64,000 bases of DNA from Anastrepha obliqua. Taxonomy: Eukaryota > Arthropoda > Insecta > Diptera > Tephritidae. This document shows, piece by piece, positions 36,401-49,340 of this stretch (position 1 is the stretch's first letter; every line of letters starts with the position of its first letter). The stretch spans positions 132,299,601 through 132,363,600 of the forward strand of contig NC_072894.1 of the NCBI RefSeq assembly GCF_027943255.1. The letters are read 5' to 3'. A program made the translations under genes and the position numbers. The notes below the pieces were generated by a model that was given only the letters and a program-made list of their open reading frames with translations, did no database searches and was not told the DNA's origin.

Positions 36401-39400
36401 AGTCACCGATTGCTTGTCGGAAATTATTGCTGCTTGCCGATTTTTTGATGATGCTACTGTTGCTGCCCGCCACTGCCGCTGCGGACTGCCCATCGCCGCC
36501 GCCAACCAGCGAATAATTATGTCGTGCCGCCGGTGGTGTGTAGATATTCGAAAATTGTGGACGCGCCGCGCGCTGCGTTGTCACTATTTTCGCCGAAAAC
36601 GAACTGGAACGACGCAATGGCGACTCCTGACCGCTTTGCCCAGCTTGCGCTTGTGCCTGCGCATTTGCCGCTGCCACTGCGGCCGCGCGACGTGCTGGTG
36701 AATTGCCAATATTGCCATCGAAGGAGTTCTTGCGCGCACGCATTTGCCTTGACAAGTATTCACCGCTGGTGAGCAACTTCAATTGCTGCTCATTGAAGCT
36801 GCTCGTCATCAGTTGCAAATTTTGTGCATTGCGGCCGTATGGATCATTCGCAGCGACGCGCCGATGCAGCGGCGAGTGATGGTAAGCGCTTCCGCTGGCC
36901 GCGGAGGTGGGCGAACCCAGACCATGCTGTGGACTACCGCAGTCGTCTGGCGGCGAGTACAGCGCTGAGGAATGGGCGTGCGAGCGTGCCGAGTGCGCAC
37001 GTGGTGACGCTGAAGAATGTGTAGTTGGCGGCGATTTAAGCGAATTCTTACGAGACAATGATTGCTGCAAATTATTTATAGCAGCCGCTGTCTTCTGCAA
37101 ATATATATCCGATTCTTCATCGCCTACGCCACCATGTAATAGCACATTCTGTAGCGGCGCACGCGTACGACTTGCACTGCGCGTCCGCCCAATTGAATGC
37201 AGTGGTGAGGGTATTTTCGAAGGACTCTTTGGTGGCTTGCAAATGCCCTCGGCCAGCTGACCGCTGCTGCTGTACGCGCCGCTCGACAACGTCGGATCGC
37301 TCGAATAGTCACACTCACCCGACAAACGGTAACGCTCGGCAAGACTGCGATTCAGCTTGGCAGCACTGATGCACTGCTTATTATTGTAAATGCTATCGTC
37401 GGTGAGCGAATCAGCAGCAGCTGTATCGGAAGCGCATGTGTAGCTGCGCGTCATCAACGCCGCTTGAGACGCGTCCGAATGTATACGCGTCTTTGACGTT
37501 TCTGAAGCGAGGCTGCGTGCGCGCGCATTACGTGCCCACTCCTGTATCCAATCGTTTTTCGTTTGCGCCGTCTTCAACACCGCTGCATCGGATAATTTAT
37601 GATGTGGGGGTGTTTCCGGCGGCGACTCGATATAACTACGTGTTGCGGCAAATTTCGCCTGTGTGTTGTCCTTTTGATTTGTAAACAAATTCAAACGATA
37701 CTCCGCCTTCTGATGATCAGTGAAGCCACCTCCAGAATAAGCGCTCGCTGTATTCGCCTTTAATTTCATCTCATTGCTCACATATTCCGACGAGTCGATT
37801 TGCGAGGTAGATAAGCCGGATTTTCGCGTTAGTCGCGGACGGGGATCGAGCGCTCCCTGCTTGGCCAATACGCCACTAGTTGTCACACTAGTGAAGCAGC
37901 CCAAATCACCATCATCTTCCGTTGGAGTTTTCTGCCCTATGTCACCATGGACCGGTACCGTGGACCTCGTCGCCGAAGCATTGCGCAACACACGTGACTT
38001 GATCTTTTCCAAATATGCACCTGCTGACTCATGCGAGCCCAATATAAGATCGCGCTCAGTGTAAGCGCGTGGCGATTGCGGCCCTTGATCCATTTCTGTA
38101 TCGTGGTAGTAGTTCACCTCGAGAACATTGGAGCGACTATTAGCATGAACTGGTATCTTCGTGTTGCTCAGCTGAGGTCCCGCGTCGCTCACACTAGCGC
38201 TGAGCTGCAAATTCTTTGGACGCTGTTGTGCTTTCAATGCCTGTTTCGCGCTCTTGTCGATGTTCATGAGATCTTTTTGCTCCTCCGTATAGTTATCACC
38301 ATCCAGGGTATAAGTGCCCGTTTCACTTATATTATCCGCCTCCAGGTTATAGTTTTTCAGTTCGGCAAGCGGTGGTTGAGCGCACAAGAAGTCAACCTTT
38401 TGCAGTGCCAATTGCATAGCAGTAGAACGCGGCGTAAATTGCGTGCGATTCGCTACCAGGTTGGCAGTACCTTTAGGCAGCTGCAGCGGCGGCGGCTTTT
38501 GCTTACTGACGTTTTTACGCGTTGGCGGCAGCGGCTTCTGTATAGCACTCGAACGTTCATTCGCGCGCGTTGCCGATGGCGTCTGCGCGATCGCATGCTG
38601 GTCGTGCCCTTGTAACTGTGACTCCTGTGTGCTGGAACGCGGCGACCAACTATGGCGCTTACTGGCGTCGCGTACACGAGACGTACTGCGATCGCGCACA
38701 CGCAGCTTCACCTTCGGTGGTGCATCTCCAGCGCCACCACTATCGAATGAGTTATCAGCTACGCCGCCACTGTTGCGCCCATGACGTGCACTGGCGCTGG
38801 CATTGCCACTGAGCGGTGTGGCAGATATCGAGCTAGTCATTGTGGTTCCTTTGTTGGTAGCATCACCAGCTTCCAGCTTTGACATGGAGGCGCCACGCCG
38901 ATGACGACTCTGAAAACGCTCCATCATGCTTTTGTAACGCGCTTTAGCAGCTTCCGGATCACAGCCACTATCATTGAAATTATCGATTGTAAAAGCATAC
39001 GACTGCTTATTGGTTGTTGCTGTTGTCGTGGTATTAGTTGCATTCGAAGCTGATGAATCATCGTCGTGTGGCAACGATTCGCTATTGTCTGCACCGCCAG
39101 CGATCAACGCCGCCGTATTCATGTCCGACATAGTGGACGGCGTAATGCAACCACTGTCACTGCCGTTACCGTCCGCACTGAGTTTAATTTTGCCCAAATC
39201 GACAGTCGAACTATCGATGCTGCGGCCATGGCTTTCTATGCGTTCGCTTTTGCTTAACATATCTGCGAAAATGTAGAAATTGAGAGAAAAAACACAATTA
39301 TTTGAAGCGCATATTACAATTATTAAGTGAAACGAAAATGAAAACGGAAAAAATAAATTAAATAAAATGAAAATGTGCGCAAGTTGTTGCGATTTGTGCA

Positions 39401-42400
39401 GCTTAGTGTGCCGAGGCAGCCGTCGCCGAGCAGCTGAGTGGCTGAGTAACAGAGCTGGTGGGTTAGCGGGTGAGGCAAAGTAAAGCAAGTGTAAAAATTT
39501 GTTCCATATGCTTTAGTGATTGTTTCTGATTGCTTTCAAGCAACGGTTGCACACGCATGTTGTTATTTTTATTGTAACACACTGGACAGGCAATTACGGC
39601 TGCTGTTATGACACAGTGGAGCAATAAGATAGGGCTGCCAATCGCATTAATTAATTCACCTCCATTTCACTTTCAAGGAAGGTTTGTTTTTTCTTTTCCA
39701 TCTTCTTCTTGGTTTATAATTTTTACAGCGCGTCGACAACTCATTTGTCTATCTGCTCATCCAAGGTTCCCCAATTGATCAGCTACGCATAAATATTGTT
39801 TTTAATTTTTCAACCTTAACTTTTCCCATTTGCTCCACTGGCGCTGGAGTTTCATACTTTTTTACTCAGCTTCCAACTACGATCTGTTGCACAACAACGT
39901 CGCGTAGCCAATCTATGCACACGTCTATGCGGCAAGTGAAGGCCAGAGTTCGAACGAAACTTACACTTACATGATTTTTCTACCGAACTTTGCTCTACGC
40001 AAGCGCCGATGCTCTACTTTAACTCATCAATAAAAGAAAATGGCAACGGTGAATTTGTTTCAGCATTTTGCGTTGAAACTCTGCATTTCACTTTACCTTT
40101 TCACTTTTTAACGTGTTTCTCTTTTTGCTAATAATAGCAGCAAAGCCGTTGGCAGATAACATTTTCTTATTTACTATTACTACGCGCAATCTATAAAACC
40201 GTATAATAAACAACGCGAAAAGCCCACGCACATGCACACACATACATATATGTATACGTAAATAAATGTTTTTTATTTTACAAATATTGTATATGAATAC
40301 AAGCACGCCAGAGGATAAGTACCAATCTTGGCGTTTTTGCGATTTGCGATCGGTGTTCTTGTTTAGAACGCAGCCACTTAAGTGGAATGCCAAGTAGCGG
40401 TAATTCTGTATACATTTTAATTAAGCAGCAGGGAAGAACCCACAACTATTCGCAAGTAAATAATAATAATAATATACATATGTATGTATGATACATCCAA
40501 ACACATGTTCATATATGAGTATAAATCAAAGATTTCAGACAATCGATGCGATCGAAGTTAATACGTGGAAGATATACCAGCCGCTATTTGGCGGATCATT
40601 GGAAAAGCATTATTTTCAATAAGAAATTTACTTTAAAGCATAACAACAAATAACCGAACAAAATTTGTATTGAATGACGATCGTCAAAACGGCGAATCCA
40701 CTACTCTTTTAGAAAACCGAGAGACGACCGTTGACTCGAAGTGTATCAGAAAACTAAATTAAATGCTTTAGGTCTACAAAAAATTGAACATAAAATTTGT
40801 TTTTTTTCATATAAGGAGATAAATTCATGACGCTTCAAAAATGACGTTTCAGCTGTGGCCAAACAACTGATAACTTTTTCTGTAAAGATAAGCGTCTGAA
40901 ATATTTAAGGTGAGGTAGACAAGTTCATACAAAAAGTACGAAAAAATGAAAGTGCAAGCGCTAAACTGATTATTTGTGAACTACAAATTAATTCATAAAA
41001 AAGAACTCTTCGGGTTGAAGCACCACCGTAAACGCCGTAATCGGATAAAGTTTCCTGCCAAGTCTCGAGAGAAAAGAACACGTGAGGGAGCGGATAAATG
41101 TCAATATGAAGATTTCCATCACTCAAAAGTTATTCAAAACAAAATTGGATTGAATAGACTGCAATGTATGAATTTGTTCGATATGAACAAAACACGATGG
41201 TTTATTTCACAATTAAAAGAGCGCCGCACAGATAATAAACTTAGCTCCTGAGAATACTGCGTTAATGAAACCGCATGCTGTTGAAGAAATTAGAGAAAGA
41301 TTATATGTATATATGTGCTTACATACATACATACATATATGTATATCTTGACACGCACGTAAAATATTCAAAAAGGGAAGTGAAATGATCGTGGGCTGCA
41401 AGCTAAAATATTATATTATTAAAAATATAGAATTCATATGCAGATGAGCGCACAGGTTGGTGGCAACCAAATATGGTTAAAGATGTTCTTTATATGTATT
41501 CGTAAATGATTCTTAAATTTTGTAAAAAAACAAAAAACATCAAAACAAAGGTAGGAAAGAATTAGTCATAAGTCAGGGTGCGACAAACCGCAGCCAGAAA
41601 TGGCTGTCGGAAAATTACGTTAAATGTTGTTGTAGTAGATAAAATAAGATACAGATTAGCTCACCTGAAATACAAATATTGCCAAAAAAAAACCACACAG
41701 CCCTGCGCTATTGTGTTGAACAACTCTACTTTTCTGTAGGTGATTCATGGCTTAAGCACTTAGCGCATTGAAACCCATATACGCTGAAAGGCACACATAC
41801 ATACACATGCATGTAAAAGTGGAGGTAAGTAAACAGAAGTTACAAAAAGTAAACAGACAACGTGTAAATGGAGAAATTATAGGCAGTAAGAAACTTCTTG
41901 CCTCACGTTTTTACACGCATACGCAAAGTAAGTATTTTTTTCATAAATTTTGCATAAACACACATTTTTAGAAGACTCCAGGTGCTGAGTACATTTTCAC
42001 TTAATTCAGGTCTATCGGTCAACGTATACCCAACCGCGCAATAGAACCAATAAAACTTGTATATACATACATACATATGTTGATGTAGAACACATACATA
42101 CATATGTGCATACAGAGTTGCGATTTGCAAAGCGGTGAGTCAGTCAACCAGTCACTTACAAAACAACGTTTCAATTTGGTTTATTTCAAAACGCACAAAA
42201 CTCCAACGACAATAGTATCAAAACGAAAAAAATAGTTTTATTAAAATAACAATGTATGGATATGGAAAAAGTGGGTAAACCAAATTAGATAATACGCGAA
42301 TTTGAACGTAAATGTGTGTGCGTATGCGAATGTGCTGCCTGGAGCAAGCGTCAAGCTCGGCGTGAACACAATCTGAATGACAATTAACATTTTTAGCAAA

Positions 42401-45400
42401 AAGCAATGCAACCAGTCAGCGCACAGCCGCCACAAAGGCATAAGCCACAACAAGCGCAACAACAATGCAGTTAACAATGATCGCAAGCTTTAAATGTTGA
42501 AAATGCATGGAAATAAAAGCAAATAAAAGCAAATATGTACATACGAGTACGAGTAAGACGCTAATAAAAAACAAAAGTACGACTAATAAAAAAGCATTTT
42601 TACAAAATAAATTTGTTCGAGTGAATGATGTGAGACTGCCGCGCTGGTCGTAGTGAGTGTAATAACACTTATTCAGTGATTTTGTAATTTTACTTAATTA
42701 TAGTTTTCAAGACGAAAAAATAGAGGTAAGCGGAGGGCTCAGATTACGAGAAGCAAATATGAAAAATTTTCTATTTTTAAAGAAATTTATACTCGAAGAA
42801 AAAACGGATAGAAACAAGCTGCCAGCCAAATCAAGTGTTTCATCAATAAATCTGCCTTTCAATAAAGCGATCGATACTTTTAACCAGGACCAACGTAATG
42901 GAACGCAGCATTTTCAACACAGTTATTGCTACTTCTAAAACCTGTTATTTTTCTTCCAACATAACTTTTTACATATGTGTATCATAATGCATCTGCTTAT
43001 TTAATATTAAAATTTTATTATTGTTTCAGCATTGCCGAGCCTTTGGTAGACTTTGAAAACCTACAAATTAATTGGGATCGATCAGTAACTGAAACACCTG
43101 CATAGATTTTCGCCATATTTCAGGTTTACGCAATGTCAGGTGTAAGTCCATGAATCAATAATGTAAAGTTCGCTCAGTAAGCAGCATTCTCATTCCCTCC
43201 CTTAGCAAGACACTGGGTTTCTAACTCTAGAAATTTTGAGTAAAAGTGTAGAAAAAGTAAAATTTATATGTAAAACATTTCTTTTTCTAAATTGGGTGCC
43301 TATGAGCAGCAATGCGTTCGGGGATTTGTATCGGTATATCCAGGACCAAAACGACAAGGAAAGCATCCCGACATACCGCTAAAATGGCAATGCATGCATG
43401 AGGCAATGCATGCGGCGAAAGGTGAACTTGATAATCCGACGCCCGATGCATTTCATATATAGGTAATCTATATATATAAAAATGAATTGCTGTTCGTTAG
43501 TCTCGCTAAAACTCGAGAACGGCTGAACGGATTTATCTTATCTTGGTCTTGAATTATTCGTGGAGGTCTAGGGAAGGTTTAAAAGGTGAGAAAAATTCGA
43601 ATAAAGATATAGGTCAAAACGTGGACCCGGGTAACCTTCGGACGTGTATGTACAATATGAGTATCAAATGGAAGCTGTTGGTGAATGCTTTAGTTCAGAG
43701 TATTTTTCATGCCGCTACGTGACTAGGGTCTCGAGGTAGAGACCAAAACATGGACCCTAGAATGTGTTTGTACAATATGGATATCAAATTGAAGCTGTTG
43801 GTGAATGCTTTAGTACAGAGTATTTTTCATGCCGCTCCGTGACTGGGGTCTCGAGATATAGGTCAAAACGTGGACCCGGGTAACCTTTGGTTGTGTATGT
43901 ACAATATGGATATCAAATGAAAGCTGTTGATAAGTGCTTTAATACGGGGTAATTTTCATACCTATTGATGACTAGGGTCTCGAAATATATGCCAAAACGT
44001 GGACCCGCCGTGTCTTTAAACCGAATTAAACCAAACTTACACACATTGTTAAGGAGGTATTGAAGATGGTTTCCGTATAGTTTGGATACCTATTGGTAGA
44101 TAGGGTCTCGAGATATAGGTCAAAACGTGGACCCGGGTAACCTTCGGATGTGTATGTACAATATGGGTATCAAATGGAAGCTGTTGGTGAATGCTTTAGT
44201 TCAGAGTATTTCCATCCGCTCCGTGACTAGGGTCTCGAGATAGAGACCAAAACGTGGACCCTAGAATGTGTTTGTACAATATGGATATCAAATAAAAGCT
44301 GTGGATAAGTGCTTTAATACGGGTTAATTTTCATACCTATTGATGACTAGGGTCTCGAAATATATGCCACAACGTGGACCCGCCGTGTCTTTGCACCGAA
44401 TTACAACCACGGGTACAGCGTTCTTTTGATCCAGCCATAATGTCGCTTACTTTTTTAACGCTTGGGGCGGAACTGAACTGTCAAATTGACAGTGTGAGTT
44501 ACAATGTGTCAATATTTCTTTCTGATTTGGATGCCATAAGGAAAAAACGTAAGTGCAATATGTAAAAATTGTTTGTGAATTTTTTTGGAGTGGATTTTGG
44601 AACAGTGAATAGCTTCTTACGAAATTTGAGAATTTAATGTGGAATCCGAATGAAATTATGTGTGAATGAAATTTTTTTCGTTTTTGTTTTTTGAAAAATA
44701 TAAATGGATAATGGTTAAAAAAGCTCCAATGCTTAATAAAACATATAAATTGAAACGAAAAATTCATGGATGATCAGGAAAAAAGACGATTGTTTCTTAG
44801 TTATTCATATGCGTTGATTTGAAATTTAAAAACAATCTTCTTTTTTCCTGATTTTCAATTTATATTTTATATACAATATATTTTATATTTACTCAAAAAC
44901 AAATAGAAAAACAAAAAATATTGTTTATGCCAAAGCGCTTGAATAAAGATTAAAGAAATAAATAATATGAAAACCATATCTTTTCTGTTCTAAACCATAT
45001 CTATTCTATTTTAGTGTGCCCAGCGAAGTGGGCCGGGCTTGCTAGTATGAAATAAATATGATAAAACCGAGTCGCTTCGCCTAAGTGACACATCAATGGA
45101 GAATTTAAAAAACTTTCTTCCTGATGATGAGATGATTTTGAAGGAAGTCACGTTTATGAACAAGCTAGCATTTAACAAAGAGCTAAAATAGAGCGAAGAG
45201 TGGGATAGTATCCGCGAGGACGCGATAGAATACATTGCAGGCTTCAATATAAGAAATCTGGGACTGGCGGGACACGTCTCGAATAAGTCTACCTTAAAAT
45301 GTGTGGCTGAAGTGTCCAGAGGATGCTGAGCAAAACCAAACACAAGCTACGCCGACAATCGGTTCTACGCTACCGTGACGATCCCGATTTACTACAGTAC

Positions 45401-46640
45401 ATATATGGGAAGTGCTTTTGCTGCTACATCAACAACAACTCGTTTTATTAAAAGGGATTTAATTTTTGCCCCTTTCTCAAATGCAATCTTTTTTAAGGGA
45501 GTGTCAAAAGCCGAATCAAGTGAGCAAACTTTTATCAATCTCAGTGTAAATCTTGATCAATCTACAACAATAACCAAAACAATGTTCTGTCAAAGTAAAA
45601 CAGGTTTCATAAGGCAATTGGAGCTCTTAACCTAACGTCTTACTAAGAGGAAAGATATTGAACATTTAAGAGTGAATATACCTCAATGTCTAGGCCTTAC
45701 ATCTCGAGCTCAGGAAGCAACAAACAAGAAGTTGATATTTGCAGTGTAGATTATTAAATAAGTGGAGCCATGAGGATCTTATTTGGTACACAGCGTTCTG
45801 TATGCATCCTTAGCTATGTATACTTGGACCGGCGCTCATTTTAAAATTTAATTTAAATTTTATTTAAATTCGCACACAACAATTCAAAGCAGCGCGATTG
45901 ACTACACTCGACTTGAATCGATGTACTGCTCTTCAATCCCATACCTCTACTCGCTTGCAGCCGCTGATCGACAAAGTCTATTCTTCAGTGTTTCTTTTTG
46001 CCTGTCAATAATTTTTTTACTCACCTTTTTCACTGCAAAGCGGTTTGCCAAAGCAAATTTTTGCATTTGAGTCATCAACTGCCACGGCGAGCCCAACTCC
46101 ATAACCACCACTGCCAGCACCAACAATGTCTCTATCGCAATCGGTAGCGCTGGATGCCATTGCTTGCGAATTGCTAAGATAATGCGAGGATGAGCGGTTT
46201 TTTAACTGTTGCTGATACTGCCGCTGTTCAATGACATCATCAATCTTCTTCAGATTTTCCGGTGTTGTATCGGTCTTCTCGTGCCCGTCCGAAAACGAAT
46301 CACAATCATAGTCAGTGCAACAATTGCTCGTTGGTGTATCTAACGCTTGCTGATCTTGCTGTGGCTGTTGTTGCTGCAGCGTTGTCTCGCCTAATTTGAG
46401 CGGCACATCACAGTCATACGTTGTTGGTGTTGTTGGACTTTCATATAATGAACGTTCAATAGTTGTGTGAAAGTTGCGCGTACCATCGACATTCTCCGCA
46501 CCTGCGCTTGTATTCGCGACTGAAGCAGTTGACGGTTGGCTCGCTATTGTTGTGCTAGCGTTCGCCACATTTGCGTTTTCCATTGTTGCTGTTGTTGCTA
46601 CTGTGGTGTTAGAATCATTTGCGGTAGCATATGATGTCAT
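30386..46640 (-). CDS. CEP170-like centrosome/microtubule-associated protein (tentative), 1513 aa
   Basis: Four coding exons (46640-46025, 39262-35573, 35464-35317, 30473-30386) join through GT-AG sites in frame into 4542 nt, 1513 codons plus TAA. The protein is largely disordered: a Thr/Ala/Asn-rich N-terminus with a Q-rich run, long Ser/Arg-rich basic tracts (RSTSRVRD, GRTRSASRTRA), an acidic cluster, a poly-Gly run before the exon 2 end, and a charged C-terminus with WKRR at 1447-1450. The block ETGTYTLD (519-526) with EEQK..MNIDK after it, YAFTIDNF near 294 and the WKRR..YDPMKAAAEDRRK segment recall the C-terminal CEP170 family. That family binds microtubules and the mother centriole. The N-terminal FHA domain of vertebrate CEP170 is not encoded here. 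Family assignment is inference; gene structure is well supported. Introns are about 6.8 kb, 108 bp and 4.8 kb. Confidence 0.85.
30474..35316 (-). other. Intron 3 of the large gene
   Basis: The 4.8-kb intron is extremely AT-rich around 30990-31770, including a 139-base tandem duplication. A GC-richer island lies at 32400-33300, where CAA-type repeats give Cys/Leu-rich shadow frames on the minus strand. I see no convincing nested gene. The island may be regulatory or an alternative 5' exon. Confidence 0.6.
31070..31292. repeat. 139-bp tandem duplication
   Basis: The segment with TTTTGTTAATTTTTTTTTAT and CATATATATCAAATTAA occurs at about 31072 and 31213 with few differences. It lies in a run of A/T-only sequence. 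Confidence 0.85.
35317..35464 (-). CDS. Large gene, exon 3
   Basis: This 148-base exon is bounded by acceptor ATTCACAG and donor GAG AG|GTAAGG. It encodes VTKQKEAEMAMWKRRSTYDP and a charged Ala/Lys/Glu-rich helix ending ITKNIGEMPCER-type sequence. It has no ATG of its own at the start. It is fixed by phase: the exon 2 end TCG G| plus TC gives Val. Confidence 0.88.
35573..39262 (-). CDS. Large gene, exon 2 (3.7 kb)
   Basis: A single 3690-base open exon starts after acceptor TACATTTTCGCAG and ends CAGTCGG|GTGAGT. It is GC- and CpG-richer than everything around it and has no stop in 1229 codons, whereas all other long frames across it are shadows. It encodes most of the disordered, Ser/Arg/Ala-rich protein. 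The first codons DMLSKSER could tempt an annotator to start at this ATG, but the upstream exon fits in phase. Confidence 0.93.
39263..43466 (-). other. Intron 1 of the large gene, 3' part
   Basis: AT-rich intronic DNA with CATA/TATG tracts near 41325 and 42065. No nested gene was recognised. The 150 bases before the Helitron (43310-43460) are GC-richer and may belong to an older element. Confidence 0.5.
43467..45045 (+). mobile_element. Non-autonomous Helitron, complete
   Basis: The element begins TCTATATATATAAAAATGAA and ends CTAG (45042-45045). A GCCC/GGGC hairpin (45018-45033) lies about 10 bases before the end, the standard Helitron 3' structure. It sits between host A and T, with no target duplication. 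The interior is a tandem array of seven roughly 125-bp modules carrying CAAAACGTGGACCC at about 43612, 43743, 43861, 43992, 44120, 44247 and 44370. No Rep/helicase is encoded. It is in the first intron of the large gene on the opposite strand. Confidence 0.9.
45055..45640 (+). pseudogene. Transposase relic, possibly P-element/THAP type
   Basis: Translation gives LSDTSMENLKNFLPDDEMIL, then a stop and EEWDSIREDAIEYIAGF with IRNLGLAGHVS, followed by LKCVAEVSRGC. The EYIAGF.IRKL signature with CV..VSRGGL resembles the C-terminal region of P-element/THAP9-like and related transposases. The downstream part to 45640 stays open in one frame but was not aligned. It is decayed and interrupted, immediately after the Helitron. 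Confidence 0.5.
46025..46640 (-). CDS. Large gene, exon 1 (first coding exon)
   Basis: ATG at 46640 (MTSYATANDSNTTV) opens 205 codons plus one base, ending GAAAAAG|GTGAGT. Phase matches exon 2 (G|AT = Asp). The exon is Thr/Ala/Asn-rich with a Q-rich stretch (QQQQPQQDQQ) and a Cys/Asp patch. The frame stays open upstream as far as a GTG codon at 46682 without an ATG, so the start could lie further up if another exon splices in. No convincing acceptor is seen just upstream. Confidence 0.82.
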
Positions 46641-49340
46641 ATCGTTGGTTAAATATTCATAGGCAAACACACAGAAACACACGCAGGAAATTTGCCTTTT
46701 TGTTTTTTGTTTTTAAATATTTTACTTTTTGGCAAGCTGAGAGAAAACGTGCAGGTATCTTGGTAAATACTACGTGCAGCACAGTGCTGAACAAATTTTC
46801 ACGCTTACTTAAAATGTTATAATAAATAAATTAATTAACTAGGTGCGATACGCTTCCCTGTGTTTTCCTTGATTTATTTTACTAATATACTTGCTCTCTA
46901 CTGACTCTTTCTGCAACGTTGGCTGCCTTGCTTCGTTCCTCCTTTGCTCTGTATATTCTACTTTGTGCGTACGTTCTTATCACTAGGAGTTACAACAACA
47001 AAATATAGGTGCTGCCTTTAGGATGCAAATATGTGTGTGTGCCAATGTGAAAGGTGGGTGGACGTGAATCTTGATGTCGCTGGGTGATGTATGACGATGC
47101 CTTTGTGGCTATTCGCTCGCTTATGGATTTGTAAGTGCGTTAGTTTGCGTGTGTGCTCGTGGGTGGTAGCTCTCCGTGTTTTATATAGTATTTATTTTGT
47201 TTTGCTCTGCTACAAGCAAATTTTTTGTTCCTACTGTCGCTGTTGTTGTCGGTGATATCACAAAGTTCGTTAGCTTTTCGCGCGTCAGGCTCGGAGATAT
47301 TTTTTGCCAGACGAGTTCGCCGTGTATGAATTTTATTTGATTTACATTTCAAAAACGGCACGTTTAACGACAGCTGATGCCCCTTTTTCCTTCAGCAACT
47401 TTTTTGATACATTTTTAAAATACCCATACGACGACTTTTGAGGAATTGATTGGAGTACTGCGGGAGAGCTTTGCGAACATTGGATGTCGTGCAGTGCAGT
47501 TGAGTGATGTTGGACTGTTTTTTGGTGCTATCCGGTTCGGTAAGTTCTCGGGTTAGTTGATCGGTTGGTTGATTAGCCACAAATCAGCAACTGTATAGAA
47601 AATATAGAAAAATTAATTAAACTATACAAACAAAAATAAAACAAACAACACAATTACAAGGCAGGCGCGTATGTTCTCGTTTATCGCTTGAGTTTCGTGT
47701 GTGCCCAATTTACTACAAACATATGTATGTACATACACACATGTGTACTACATACATACATATATGGATACACCAATGTTTAGTTTCCAATTTTAGCAAT
47801 TTTTCACACAAAACACTTCTCAAAAACTATTGGCGTTCAATGAAAATAGAAAGCCGAATTTATATTGAAAAAATTTCAAGGTTTTCTTTTCCCGCACTGG
47901 GCACTTCAACATATCGTACGGAGATTTCGGTGTTTTCGATTTTGTTCAAGTACCTTTTACACTTGTGCACAATATTATTTTTATTGGGCTTTTTGGAACG
48001 TCCCTGCAAGCACGAGTGCGTCAATGGCATTGAAAAACCAAAAACAAGACGCAAATGTGTAAAAAAAAAACAATTACAGCTACCGCAACTTTAGTGTCAG
48101 CTGTGTCAGATGCTTCTACGTCCACTTTGCCCGTCCACATGCATAAACGTTCAACGACGAAGGGCGACAATTCACTGCCTCGGTCTATTTGTGTTACACA
48201 AATCTCTAACAAATAGCAACAACATAAAATTTCGAAACTTCATCGGTCTGTGTGCTGCAAAGATTGTAGCCACTTTTTCTTTTCACCTTTTGTTTTTGGT
48301 TTTTGGTATTCAGATTTTTGCATCACGGTTTACAGTTTTATTATTTTAATTTTATTCCACTGATCAAGCTAATGAATCGATTCTAAAAGCTATTCTTGTC
48401 TCTATTACTTCTTAATTCCGCGAAATTTTACATTTTTTTCTTCAGTGTTGAGTGTCAAACTCTTGTTTTTTTTATTTAATAGTAGTTTGCGGTAAATATG
48501 CGAAAACTATCCGTGCACTTGGATTTTTTGATGTATAATCGTCTCTATTAGCAAAAGCACTGAATCCAATTTGGATACATTAGCAATACACTAGTGGCCG
48601 TAACCACTTCAAATGTTTTGGCCAAGAGAGTGCCAACAATAAGGCACTGAATGTTAGTAATTAAGAGAGTAGTATTGATGTAGCGATGCATGTTAGACAA
48701 AGTAATCGGTTTCATGGAACAACTCAGTCGTTGAGTACATAGTATTGACTAACTACAAAGAACTCTAGCCATCTCTGTTTTTCTGCCTCAGGCTATTCTC
48801 TATTTTCCTTAATTACTTTGCGATATATGCTTACGTATATAGGTATGTGCTGCTTGGGTTACGGATTTATCAATCAGGATTTTACTCAAGCTGCCTATTT
48901 TGCCTAATGCAATCCAATATATTTTTGTTGAATTAATCTCTGATATATTCCAAATTCTTGAATTTTATCCTACATTATTCAAAAGCTTTCCTGATTATGT
49001 TTATGGTGCGTTTACCTGACTGCTTTAAGATATTCATATGTATGCGTAGGATCTTGGTAATTACTCCCGACTGTCGTGGGAACGTTCGGGTCGGGTATAG
49101 TGTAATGCCGCATGAGCAAATGTAAGCAGAGTATAATGAAAGGAAAATCGACTTGTTTAGTAATACAAGCTCCAGAAAGTATGTTCGGCACCTATCCAAC
49201 ATGGAAAATGATCAAATATGGCAGCGCTGAAGTATGGTGTGCGGTAGCGTAGCCTTTCATATAGCGGAGTAGCCCAATTTATTTTATTGACAGGCATCAT
49301 GGATCAAAGATCATATGTGAAAATATCAGATGGAACCTAC
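46641..49340. other. 5' region of the large gene
   Basis: The promoter and non-coding 5' exons of the minus-strand large gene are expected here. Segments around 46900-47560 and 48000-48200 are less AT-rich and may contain 5'UTR exons. No core promoter could be placed from sequence alone. Confidence 0.4.

Noticed and set aside
35647..39276. Many plus-strand and off-frame ORFs opposite the 3.7-kb exon
   Set aside because: GC-rich coding DNA leaves antisense frames open; splice phases support only the minus-strand frame.
39263..39488. N-terminal extension of exon 2 upstream of MLSKSER
   Set aside because: It lies before a clear TTTTCGCAG acceptor, and the phase fits the upstream exon, so it is intron.
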